From Paracoccaceae bacterium (GTDB lineage Bacteria; Pseudomonadota; Alphaproteobacteria; Rhodobacterales; Rhodobacteraceae): DNA of 34,743 nucleotides. This document shows positions 25,386-33,058 of the stretch, piece after piece. The notes below the pieces were generated by a model. That model made no database searches. It was not told the DNA's origin and saw only the letters and a program-made list of their open reading frames with translations. How positions within the stretch are numbered: position 1 is the stretch's first letter; every line of letters starts with the position of its first letter. The translations under genes and the position numbers were made by a program. Where the stretch lies: positions 1-34,743 of the forward strand of contig JACSRN010000046.1 of the NCBI GenBank assembly GCA_014879735.1, given 5' to 3'.

Positions 25386-26141
25386 TCAGGTCAGCCAATG
25401 CCCCCCGGCCACGTCGAAGGCAATGCCGAAGTCACGCAGCGCCGCCGGCGTTTCCGCCGGGCCGGGATGGGCCAGGACCACGGTCTCGACGGCGCCGCGG
25501 CCCGGTTGCAGGTCGATCCAGGCCCCGGGGGCAAAATCGTAGCGCCGGCCGGCCTCCCGGGCTGTGCCCGCGCCAAAGAGCGGCCGGTAATGCGCCATCG
25601 CCGCCGCCAGATCCGGGGTGGACAGGACAACACCCGCAATCCCGGTGACACCGTTCGGATGCAGGACACGCCCGGCCGGGATGCGCAGATCGCGCCCGGC
25701 AGTATCCTGCAGCAGGAAGGGCAGCGCCGGATCGCCGGTACCAACCCCGGGCAGGCCCAGCATCACCCCCCAGGGCCGGCCGTCGACAAGCCGCCGCTCA
25801 TGCCGGACCGGGCCGGTGACAGGCAGGTCTGCGGCCAGATGGACGGCAATCGCCTCCTCCAGACGGTCGGTCACGATGGCGAAATCCGCCCAGCCCGCCC
25901 GCCCCGCCATATGCCGCACCAGTCGGTGCTGAACCCGCGCGCCGGGATCGGCAACCGTAAGGATCTCGATATAGCTGCCGTCAGGGAAACAGATCAGCCG
26001 CTGGCGCGCGACGGCGGTCTCGCGACCCTCGTCCTCGCGGTCGGTGATCAGGAAGCCCGCGGCCTCGAAGGCGGTACAAACCGTGTCGAAACCTTCAGGA
26101 TCGGGCACAAGAAAGATCGTGTGGTCATGGCCGGTGAACAT
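25386..26141 (-). CDS. VOC/glyoxalase-like domain protein (two-module)
   Basis: A 251-residue protein of the vicinal-oxygen-chelate superfamily. The start GHDHTIFLVPDPEGFDTVCTAFEAAGF is the usual betaalphabetabetabeta opening with an early His, and FPDGSYIEIL supplies a typical Glu. A second half (GIAGVVLSTPDLAAAMAHYRPLFG) repeats the module, so the chain is an internal duplication like other glyoxalase_3-type proteins. It is the last gene of the hyuA-hyuB-sulfurtransferase-oxidase run, 12 bases after the oxidase gene, and convergent with the RTX gene. The reaction is unknown; isomerase, lyase or dioxygenase chemistry are all known for the fold. Confidence 0.75.
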   Translation of the reverse strand: MFTGHDHTIFLVPDPEGFDTVCTAFEAAGFLITDREDEGRETAVARQRLICFPDGSYIEILTVADPGARVQHRLVRHMAGRAGWADFAIVTDRLEEAIAVHLAADLPVTGPVRHERRLVDGRPWGVMLGLPGVGTGDPALPFLLQDTAGRDLRIPAGRVLHPNGVTGIAGVVLSTPDLAAAMAHYRPLFGAGTAREAGRRYDFAPGAWIDLQPGRGAVETVVLAHPGPAETPAALRDFGIAFDVAGGHWLT

Positions 26142-26153
26142 GGCTCCTCCCTT

Positions 26154-27479
26154 TCAGACGCCGAAACGCGCGGGGGCGAAGGGCGCGGGATCGACGACCG
26201 GCGTCGCCCCCGTCGCCAGATCGGCCGCCAGCCGCCCCGCACCGGGACCAATGCCGAACCCGTGCCCCGAAAGCCCGGTGGCAAGGCAGAGGCCCGGCAG
26301 CGCATCGACGGGTCCGATGGCGGGAAGGGCATCCGGCGTCACGTCGATGAACCCTCCCCAACTCCGGTCGATTCCGATCCCGGCGAAAACCTGGAACTCC
26401 TCGCCCACCGCGCGCCGCGCCCGCTCCAGCACCCGCCGCACCGGCGCCGGATCGGCAATCCGCACCGTCTCGAACGGCGAAGGCCCATCCAGCGCCCAGC
26501 GGCGCGGCAGTGCCGCCTCGTTCAGGAAACGCCTTCCGACGCGAAAACGCAACTCATGCAGGCTTTTTTTCAGCAGTGGCAGGTAACGGAACGCCAGGCG
26601 AAAGCTGTCGGGAACCACATCGACATAGGTCGCATTGGCGCGCGAGAGCACATAGCCGCCGTCCAGCCGCCGCCGCCAACCATAGCTGGGGGCGCAAACC
26701 GAAACATCGGGACCGGCAGCCAGCGGCGCCGTGACCGAAACCGAACCGAGAACCTTCAACTGCGGAAATTCGACACCGATGCTGCGCAGAAGCAACCGCG
26801 ACCAGATGCCGCCGGCAAGGATCGCCAGCGGCGCCCGGATCGTGCCGCGTTCCGTCACCACGGCCGACAGCCGGCCGGCCGCGCGTTCGAAACCGCGCAC
26901 GGCACAGGTCGTCAGGATCACCGCCCCCAGCGCGCGCGCCGCCTCGGCGATGGCGGCCGTCGCCCGGTCGGGCTCGGCACAGCCGTCCGAGGCGGTATAG
27001 ACCGCCCCGGTCGCATCGCCGCGGTTTCCCGGCAGCAGCGCGTCAAGTTCGGCACGCGACAGCATCCGGCTGTCGAGGCCAAGGTTGCACACCCGCGAAA
27101 GCCAGTCCTCGTGGTCAGCCAGCGTGTCGGGCGTGGTGAAATAGGCGATGCCCGTGGTGCGAAAGCCGGTGTCGAGCGCACCGAACACCGCCGGATCGCG
27201 CCAGTCGCGCAAGGCCGCCAGCATCAGCGGGATTTCGGCCGGGTCGCGCAGGGTGTTGCGGCACCATCCCCAGTTGCGGCCCGATTGCTCGCCTGCGACG
27301 ATGCCCTTCTCGCACAGCACCACCCGCAGCCCGCGCTGCGCCAGATGCCAGGCGGCGGCGGCGCCGGCGATGCCGCCACCGATCACCACGGCATCCGCCT
27401 CGGCCGGCGGATCGCCCGCACCGGAAACCGGACGCAGCGCCAGCGCGGCCAACCCCTCTCCGGCGGCCGGCCCGCTCAT
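26154..27479 (-). CDS. FAD-dependent amino-acid-oxidase-like protein (DAO family)
   Basis: Flavoprotein of 441 residues. The N-terminal Rossmann motif AVVIGGGIAGAAAAWHLAQRG and a GRNWGWCRNTLRDPAEIPL stretch place it in the DAO superfamily of amine and amino-acid oxidases and dehydrogenases. C-terminal landmarks are GIDRSWGGFIDVTPDALPAIG and GLSGHGFGIGPGAGRLAADL. It starts within the stop codon of the sulfurtransferase gene (ATGA, 27476-27479), so the two are translationally coupled. An oxidase making a 2-oxo acid next to a mercaptopyruvate-type sulfurtransferase suggests consecutive steps. The natural substrate cannot be read from sequence. Confidence 0.87.
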   Translation of the reverse strand: MSGPAAGEGLAALALRPVSGAGDPPAEADAVVIGGGIAGAAAAWHLAQRGLRVVLCEKGIVAGEQSGRNWGWCRNTLRDPAEIPLMLAALRDWRDPAVFGALDTGFRTTGIAYFTTPDTLADHEDWLSRVCNLGLDSRMLSRAELDALLPGNRGDATGAVYTASDGCAEPDRATAAIAEAARALGAVILTTCAVRGFERAAGRLSAVVTERGTIRAPLAILAGGIWSRLLLRSIGVEFPQLKVLGSVSVTAPLAAGPDVSVCAPSYGWRRRLDGGYVLSRANATYVDVVPDSFRLAFRYLPLLKKSLHELRFRVGRRFLNEAALPRRWALDGPSPFETVRIADPAPVRRVLERARRAVGEEFQVFAGIGIDRSWGGFIDVTPDALPAIGPVDALPGLCLATGLSGHGFGIGPGAGRLAADLATGATPVVDPAPFAPARFGV

Positions 27480-28342
27480 CTGGCCGGGGCCTTCTGCGGC
27501 ACCTTCGGCGTCTCGGGATGCTGGCCCCATTCGTGCCAGGAGCCATCGTAAAGCCGCCAGTCCCGGTTGCCCAGCCGTTCGAGCATGAAGCCCAGGATGC
27601 AGGCCGTGACGCCCGAGCCGCAGGTGGCGATCACCGGCGCCGTGACATCGACGCCGTGGCGGGCAAAGATCGCGGCAGCGGCCTCGGGGCTGACGAAGGC
27701 ATGATCCTGCGCCGGGTCGAAGAAGTTTCCCCAAAAGACATTGACCGCCCCCGGCATCGCGCCAGACGCCACGCCGGGATAGCCCGAGGATTCGCGGCCC
27801 GAGAATTTCGCCGGCGTGCGTGCATCGAGAATGGTGGCCGAGCCGTCGTCAATCGCCTGCCACACCTCCTCCAGGCGGGCGACACGCCCTTCGGCCGGCC
27901 GCGCGACAAAGCGGCGCGGCGGCGGGGCGGCAAAATCGCCGGTCTCGACCGGCCGGCCCTCGGCCCGCCACTTGCGCCAGCCGCCGTTCAGGATGCGCAC
28001 CCGGTCGTGGCCGAAATGGCGGAACATCCACCACAGTCGCGCCGAGACATAGCCCGCATCATAGACGATCACCTCGGTGTCGTTGCCGATGCCAAGCTGC
28101 CCGACCGCCGCGGCAAAAACCGCAGCCGACGGCAGCATGTTGACGAAGGGCGACCCGGGGTCGGAGATCGCGCCCAGATCGACGAAGCGGGCGCCGGGCA
28201 GGTGGCCCGCGCGGAAGTCGTCAATGGCGCGCCGGCCGGATTCGGGCAGGTGCCAGGAACAATCCAGCACCACCCGGTCTGCGGTCGGCCCCGCGGCCGG
28301 CAGACCGGCGAGTTCCGCGGTTTCGATCAGCCAGTCGGACAT
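27476..28342 (-). CDS. 3-mercaptopyruvate-type sulfurtransferase (tandem rhodanese)
   Basis: A 288-residue protein with two rhodanese domains (about 1-135 and 155-288). The first ends in GGWRKWRAEGRPVE. The catalytic loop of the second is CGSGVTAC with Cys241; CGSGVTA is the mercaptopyruvate sulfurtransferase (SseA) form, while thiosulfate enzymes carry CRKGVTA. It would move sulfur from 3-mercaptopyruvate to an acceptor, releasing pyruvate. The ATG at 28342 is chosen, with GGAGGAAGG just upstream; a GTG one codon earlier is possible. It lies 58 bases after hyuB and is coupled to the oxidase gene. Confidence 0.9.
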   Translation of the reverse strand: MSDWLIETAELAGLPAAGPTADRVVLDCSWHLPESGRRAIDDFRAGHLPGARFVDLGAISDPGSPFVNMLPSAAVFAAAVGQLGIGNDTEVIVYDAGYVSARLWWMFRHFGHDRVRILNGGWRKWRAEGRPVETGDFAAPPPRRFVARPAEGRVARLEEVWQAIDDGSATILDARTPAKFSGRESSGYPGVASGAMPGAVNVFWGNFFDPAQDHAFVSPEAAAAIFARHGVDVTAPVIATCGSGVTACILGFMLERLGNRDWRLYDGSWHEWGQHPETPKVPQKAPAR

Positions 28343-28370
28343 CACAGCCTTCCTCCGTTGCGGCGGGTCC

Positions 28371-28390
28371 GGGGCCGCGCCTGCGGCCCC
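28371..28390. other. Perfect 8-bp hairpin between hyuB and the sulfurtransferase gene
   Basis: GGGGCCGC (28371-28378) and GCGGCCCC (28383-28390) enclose the loop GCCT. CTTT follows on the plus strand only. On the minus strand, where the genes run, no U tract follows, so it may be a processing or stability element that sets hyuB apart from the genes after it. Confidence 0.5.
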
Positions 28391-28400
28391 CTTTCCGGGG

Positions 28401-30422
28401 TCAGAGCGGGCGCGCCAGTCGGCGTGCCGTCAGCTTGTGGGTGCGCAGGTCGCGGTAGATTGCCGCAACCTCATCGGGCCGCACCGTCTCGCCCGCCTCA
28501 AGCCGGCGCCCGATCTCGGCATAAAGGGCCTGATGCCCGGTCTGGCGCTGCACCCGCGGCAGCCCGGTCAGCTCGGCGCTGATCGCATCGTGCAGCGCAT
28601 GCGGCCAGAGCGCCTCGTAGGCGTCGCGCACCGGGCCGAAATCGACCGCCTTCAGCGGCCGGCCCTGCCGCGCGGCATGGATCTCGGCCCGCCGCTTGTG
28701 GGTGGCCGCCTCGTCCAGCTTGCCCTCGTCGGTGATCACCACGCCATAGGACCGCGCGGCCGAGCTACGCGAGACATAGCCGTCCAGCACGTCGGAGAGC
28801 ACCTTCTCGACCGGCCGCTCCAGCGGATCGCCATAGCCGCCGCCGCCCTGCGTTCCCATGCGGATCACATCGCCCAGGCCCACCTGCAGGATGTCGATCT
28901 TGCCGATGTCCTGCTCTTGCGGCGTGCCGGGGTTCAGCAGGGTGTAGCCGGTCGTCCCCGGCTCGCCGCCCTGCCGGCCCGAGGGCGGGAAGACATAGCG
29001 TTCGAGGTTGCGCGCCGTGACGGTGGCAAAGGGCGAATGGGTCTCGAACTCGATCACCGAGCCGGTACCGCCGCGGTAGCGCCCCGCCCCGCCCGAATCC
29101 TCGCGCAGGCCGTAGCGGCGGATCAGGATCTCGGGCATCTCGCGTTCCAGCAGTTCGGTCGGAACGTTCTTCAGGAAGTTCAGGATCACCATCGTGCCGT
29201 CGACACCATCGGCCATCGGCCGCCCACCCGACCCCCCGACGACCGGCTGCACCACCGTCACCCGGGTTTCCGAGGTTTCGGGATCGGGAACGGCCACCAT
29301 CAGGATGCCGCCCTGCCCGGAATCGGTTGCGGGAAGCTGGTCGGGCACCGCCTGCGCCAGTGCGCCGATGATCACGTCACAGACCTTGTGCGAGGTGGAA
29401 TAGCGCGCACCACAGGCGGCGCCGGCCTCGGGGTTGATGATCGTGCCTTTCGGCACGCGAATCTTCAGCGGCCGCACCATTCCGGCATTATAGGCGATCG
29501 AAGGCTCGCGGGTGCAAAGCCAGTTGACCACGCCGGTGGTCAGCATCCAGTGCCCATCCTTGGAAAAGCTGGGCAGGTTCAGCGCGGCGCGGACCTCGGG
29601 CGCGGTGCCGGCAAAGTTCATCAGGAACTCGCCGTCGCGGACCGTCAGTTCCAGATTGATCCGCAACAGGCCGAGGCCGACCATATCGGCCTCTATGAAA
29701 TCGGCATAGCGGTAGACGCCCTCGGGCACGCTGGAAATCACCCGGCGCGCCTGCGCCTCGGCATAGTTCAGCACGTCCTCGATGGAATGGCTGATGGTTT
29801 CGGCACCGAAACGGCCGATCATCTCGCGCATCCGCCGCATGGCGGTGTTCAGCGCCGCGATGCAGGCCTTCATGTCGCCCCAGTTCTGCTTGCTCGACCG
29901 GGTGTTGACGAGGAACATCTTCAGGAAGGTTTCATCCAGCACGCCTTGCCGGAACAGTCTCTGCGGGGGCACGCGAATGCCTTCCTGCATCAGCTCGTAG
30001 CTGGAGGGCGCGATTGACCCCGAGACCCGCCCGCCCACATCGGTCATGTGGACAAAGCTCCAGAGGTAGCAGACGACCTTCCCCTCGTGGAACACCGGGG
30101 TCCAGAGATAGACGTCCGACAGGTGGGTGGCCATGCCCCGCGTCGCCTCGGGGTCGTTGGTGATGAAGACATCGCCCTCGCGCACATCCTCGCCCATGCT
30201 GCGGATCGCGTCATCCATCGGCTTGCCCACCATCATCAGCACGCCATAGCGGCGCGAGGCGGCAAACACCTCGCCGCCGGGGCTGACAAGGGCGGCGCCG
30301 TAATCCTGCGTCTCCTTGATGAAGACGGTATGGGCGGTGCGAAACAGCGCCTGGGCCATCTCGTCGACGATGGCCTGAAAGCGGTTCGACATGATCTCGA
30401 GGCCGATCTTGTCCTTGATCAT
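28401..30422 (-). CDS. hyuB: Hydantoinase B / 5-oxoprolinase family subunit
   Basis: The 673-residue partner of HyuA in ATP-dependent opening of hydantoin, 5-oxoproline or related lactam rings. Family landmarks visible are QDYGAALVSPGGEVFAAS, EGDVFITNDPEATRGMATHLSDV, a GGRVSGSIAPSSYE stretch and GQGGILMV. The C-terminal half includes GGSGGRPMADGVDG and TQGGGGYGDPLERP. The ATG at 30422 sits inside the hyuA stop codon (ATGA). A longer frame to 30452 would overlap hyuA further and has no reason in its favour. The family includes hydantoinases, oxoprolinases and acetone-carboxylase-like enzymes, so the substrate is open. Confidence 0.92.
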   Translation of the reverse strand: MIKDKIGLEIMSNRFQAIVDEMAQALFRTAHTVFIKETQDYGAALVSPGGEVFAASRRYGVLMMVGKPMDDAIRSMGEDVREGDVFITNDPEATRGMATHLSDVYLWTPVFHEGKVVCYLWSFVHMTDVGGRVSGSIAPSSYELMQEGIRVPPQRLFRQGVLDETFLKMFLVNTRSSKQNWGDMKACIAALNTAMRRMREMIGRFGAETISHSIEDVLNYAEAQARRVISSVPEGVYRYADFIEADMVGLGLLRINLELTVRDGEFLMNFAGTAPEVRAALNLPSFSKDGHWMLTTGVVNWLCTREPSIAYNAGMVRPLKIRVPKGTIINPEAGAACGARYSTSHKVCDVIIGALAQAVPDQLPATDSGQGGILMVAVPDPETSETRVTVVQPVVGGSGGRPMADGVDGTMVILNFLKNVPTELLEREMPEILIRRYGLREDSGGAGRYRGGTGSVIEFETHSPFATVTARNLERYVFPPSGRQGGEPGTTGYTLLNPGTPQEQDIGKIDILQVGLGDVIRMGTQGGGGYGDPLERPVEKVLSDVLDGYVSRSSAARSYGVVITDEGKLDEAATHKRRAEIHAARQGRPLKAVDFGPVRDAYEALWPHALHDAISAELTGLPRVQRQTGHQALYAEIGRRLEAGETVRPDEVAAIYRDLRTHKLTARRLARPL

Positions 30423-32461
30423 TCCATGCGCTCCCCGATGAGGTTGAACCACCGATCGACCGAGGCGCGGAAACCGGCCGGGATATAGATCGTGGTATCG
30501 TATTGCTCGACGATGGCCGGGCCTTCAAAGGCGAAACCGGGTTCCAGCGCCGCGCGCTGATAGACCCGGGCCATGCAGCCCTGGCCGTTTTCGTAGAGAT
30601 GACGCTCCTCCACCACCTCGGTCCCGTTCGGCGCGAAGGGCTTCAGGTTGGTGAAGTCGGGCTTCGGCGTCCGCCCCACGATCTGCAGCCGCGCCTCGAG
30701 GATGCGCAGCGGTGCCGTGCGGTCGGCATAGCCGTAGACCTGTTCGTAATGGTCGTGAAACAGCGCCTCGATCTGCGGCACGGTCAGCGGGCCATCGGGC
30801 AGGATCACGTTCAGCTCGAACGACTGGCCGTGATAGCAGATGTCGGCCGACCGCAGGACCCGGGTTTCCTCCACCTCCACTTGCTGCGTTGCCAGCCAGT
30901 CCCGGGCCTCGGCCATGAACTGGTCGTAGGTTTCGTTGATCTGCGCATCGGTGATATCGCGGGAATCATGCCACAGGCTGCGGACGGAATCGGCACGCAG
31001 GTCGGCGACAAGGCAGCCCAACGCGCAGAGAAGCCCCGGCATCGGTGGCACGACGATGCGGCGCAGGTTCAGTTCGCGCGCCAGCATGAAGGAATGCGTC
31101 GGTCCCGCCGCACCATAGCAAAGCAGCGAGAAGTCCTGCGCATCGACCCCACGGCGGGCCAGTTGCGGGACCGTCTCGGCATAGATATTCGCCGTCGCCA
31201 CCTGCAGGATGGCATCAGCGGTTTCCTCGATGGTCAGGCCCAGCGGGCCGCCAAGCGTTGCCAGCGCCGCACGGGCCTTGTCGATGTGCAGCCGCATCTC
31301 ACCCCCAAGGATCGAGGTCATGATCCCCACCGCGGCATAGGCATCGGTCACGGTCGGCTCGGTCCCGCCGCGGCCATAGCAGGCAGGCCCCGGCCGGGCT
31401 CCGGCCGAACGCGGACCGACCTTGAGCACCCCCTCGGCATCGAGCCAGGCCACCGACCCGCCGCCCGCGCCGATGGCCGAAACATCGACCGCCGGCAGCA
31501 GCACCGGAAAATCGCCAACGGTATTCTCGTTCGAATAGGGCACCTCGCCGTCGATCACCGCCAGGTCGACCGACGTGCCGCCCATGTCCAGCGTGAGCAG
31601 CCGGTCGTCCCCGATCAGCCGGCCGATGAAGGCCGCGCCGATCACGCCCGAGGCCGGACCGGAGAGCAGCGTCTCGACCGGGCGGGCACCCGCCGCCTCA
31701 AGCCCCATGACCCCGCCGTTCGACTTGGTCGAGAAGATCCGGGCACGGACACCCTGCGCCGCGGTCTTCTTTTCCAGAGTCGCAAAATAGCGTCGCATCC
31801 GCGCGCCGATATAGCCGTTGATCACGCTGATCAGCGCGCGTTCGTATTCGCGCTGCTGCGGCCAGAGCTCGGCCGAGGAAATGACGTAGAGATCGGGAAA
31901 TTCCTCGGTAATCCACTGCCTTGCCTGCCTCTCGTGCAGATCGTTGCGGTAGGAGTGCAGAAAGCAGATGGCGATATTGTCGGCGCCGTCTTCGATCAGG
32001 GCCCGGGTCCGGGCCAGCACATCCTCGCGCGAAAGCGGAACGATCACGGCGCCCTCGTGGCCCATCCGCTCGCGCACCTCGGCCACGCGGCGGCGCGGCG
32101 CCAGGGCGCGGGGGCGCGGGGCATAGAGGTTGTTCGCCTGCGGCAGGCGAAGGCGGCGCAGTTCGAGGATGTCGCGAAATCCCTCGGTGACAAGGACACC
32201 CACCTGCGCCCCGTCGCGTTCCAGCAGCGTGTTCACCCCCAGCGTCGTGCCATGCGAGAAATAGGCGATGCTTTCGGGTGCGACGCCATGGCGTTCCTTC
32301 AACGTCGTCAGGCCGGCAAGGATGGCTTCTTCGGGATCCTGCCGACTGGACGGGACCTTGAGCGAGGTGAGCACCCCGCTTGTCTCGTCAAACAGCAGCA
32401 CATCGGTGAAGGTTCCGCCGATATCCACGCCAAGACGGTGTCGCGCATGTGGGTCGGTCAT
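30419..32461 (-). CDS. hyuA: Hydantoinase A / 5-oxoprolinase family subunit
   Basis: ATP-using subunit with an actin/hexokinase-like fold, 680 residues. The N-terminal phosphate-binding motif GVDIGGTFTDVLLFDE and the central LLTLDMGGTSVDLAVIDG are both intact, as is the AGGGSVAWLDAEGVLKVGP segment and CYGRGGTEPTVTDA. The ATG at 32461 follows AAGGAGA; a longer frame to 32548 would cross the promoter island and is rejected. It heads the hyuA-hyuB-sulfurtransferase-oxidase-VOC series. Upstream lies AT-rich DNA with motif site D and a perfect inverted repeat, so the operon is likely regulated at initiation. Confidence 0.92.
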   Translation of the reverse strand: MTDPHARHRLGVDIGGTFTDVLLFDETSGVLTSLKVPSSRQDPEEAILAGLTTLKERHGVAPESIAYFSHGTTLGVNTLLERDGAQVGVLVTEGFRDILELRRLRLPQANNLYAPRPRALAPRRRVAEVRERMGHEGAVIVPLSREDVLARTRALIEDGADNIAICFLHSYRNDLHERQARQWITEEFPDLYVISSAELWPQQREYERALISVINGYIGARMRRYFATLEKKTAAQGVRARIFSTKSNGGVMGLEAAGARPVETLLSGPASGVIGAAFIGRLIGDDRLLTLDMGGTSVDLAVIDGEVPYSNENTVGDFPVLLPAVDVSAIGAGGGSVAWLDAEGVLKVGPRSAGARPGPACYGRGGTEPTVTDAYAAVGIMTSILGGEMRLHIDKARAALATLGGPLGLTIEETADAILQVATANIYAETVPQLARRGVDAQDFSLLCYGAAGPTHSFMLARELNLRRIVVPPMPGLLCALGCLVADLRADSVRSLWHDSRDITDAQINETYDQFMAEARDWLATQQVEVEETRVLRSADICYHGQSFELNVILPDGPLTVPQIEALFHDHYEQVYGYADRTAPLRILEARLQIVGRTPKPDFTNLKPFAPNGTEVVEERHLYENGQGCMARVYQRAALEPGFAFEGPAIVEQYDTTIYIPAGFRASVDRWFNLIGERME

Positions 32462-32520
32462 CTGCTGGCTGGTCTCCTTGGTTGCACCGCAGGGATGCAG
32501 GCATTGGTGTATCGTTCGGC

Positions 32521-32537
32521 ACTTCCGAATAGTGAAA
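32521..32537 (-). promoter_or_regulatory. Operator-like motif site D before hyuA
   Basis: Read on the minus strand, TTTCACTATTCGGAAGT matches site B at 14 of 17 positions. It lies 60-76 bases before the hyuA start. The core has dyad arms CACT/AGTG. It follows the likely -10, a position suited to repression. Confidence 0.55.
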
Positions 32538-32551
32538 CCATGTATCACTAT
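32529..32551. promoter_or_regulatory. Perfect inverted repeat overlapping the hyuA -10 region
   Basis: ATAGTGA (32529-32535) and TCACTAT (32545-32551) are exact complements separated by nine bases. The right arm overlaps a minus-strand -10-like TATAGT (32552-32547), which has a weak CTGTGA -35 17 bases further up. The left arm overlaps motif site D. Confidence 0.5.
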
Positions 32552-32608
32552 AAAATACGCACGGCCGGATCACAGCGGATTCCGCGCCGCTCTGGGCCGG
32601 CCGCCGGG

Positions 32609-33058
32609 TCAGGCGCCTTTCGGCTTCTGAATCATCTCGAGGATCAGCCCGTCTTCGGGGTTGCGCATGTAGACGATGCGCGAGCCGGTGTTCGGACCCT
32701 GATCGATCACCACCACCTCGCCCACCATGTCCAGTGGCCATTTCAGCGCCTTGTCCAGCGCCGCGTCCATGTCGTCGACATTCAGCGCCAGATGCAGCGA
32801 ACCAAGGTCGCAGGGCCGCGGGCGAAAATCTGCGCGGTCCTCCGGGGCCGCGTAGCACAGGAGTTCGATCGCCACGGCGCCGTTGCGCATATAGGCGATC
32901 TCGACCCGGGCGCCGGCAACGCCGGTGACGCGCGAAATGATCGCAGGGTCGCGGCAGGCCCGCGAAAAGGTCTCGAAGCCGAATAGATCGCGAAACATCG
33001 CCTCTGATCGGTCAGGGTCATGGACGGTGATTCCCGTGTGGTTGACGGTCACGGACAT
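32609..33058 (-). CDS. VOC family protein (single glyoxalase-like domain)
   Basis: A 149-residue metal-dependent VOC protein. Four likely metal ligands are placed as in glyoxalase I and methylmalonyl-CoA epimerase: His in VNHTGITVHD, Glu in AIELLCY, His in LHLALNV and Glu in LILEMIQ. Two halves of the fold are visible. Its ATG lies ten bases inside the 3' end of the ABC transporter gene, so the two are probably translated together. The gene ends 147 bp before hyuA. An epimerase or racemase acting on the transported or hyu substrate is a reasonable guess (hydantoin pathways often need a racemase), but this is inference. Confidence 0.82.
   Translation of the reverse strand: MSVTVNHTGITVHDPDRSEAMFRDLFGFETFSRACRDPAIISRVTGVAGARVEIAYMRNGAVAIELLCYAAPEDRADFRPRPCDLGSLHLALNVDDMDAALDKALKWPLDMVGEVVVIDQGPNTGSRIVYMRNPEDGLILEMIQKPKGA

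Noticed and set aside
28371-28390. Intrinsic terminator ending the hyuAB transcript
   Set aside because: The hairpin is perfect but the T-rich side lies on the plus strand; on the minus strand GGACCC follows, so termination is not supported.
30503-32986. 827-codon plus-strand frame opposite hyuA
   Set aside because: It crosses hyuA, its promoter island and part of the VOC gene on the opposite strand; no domain is visible.
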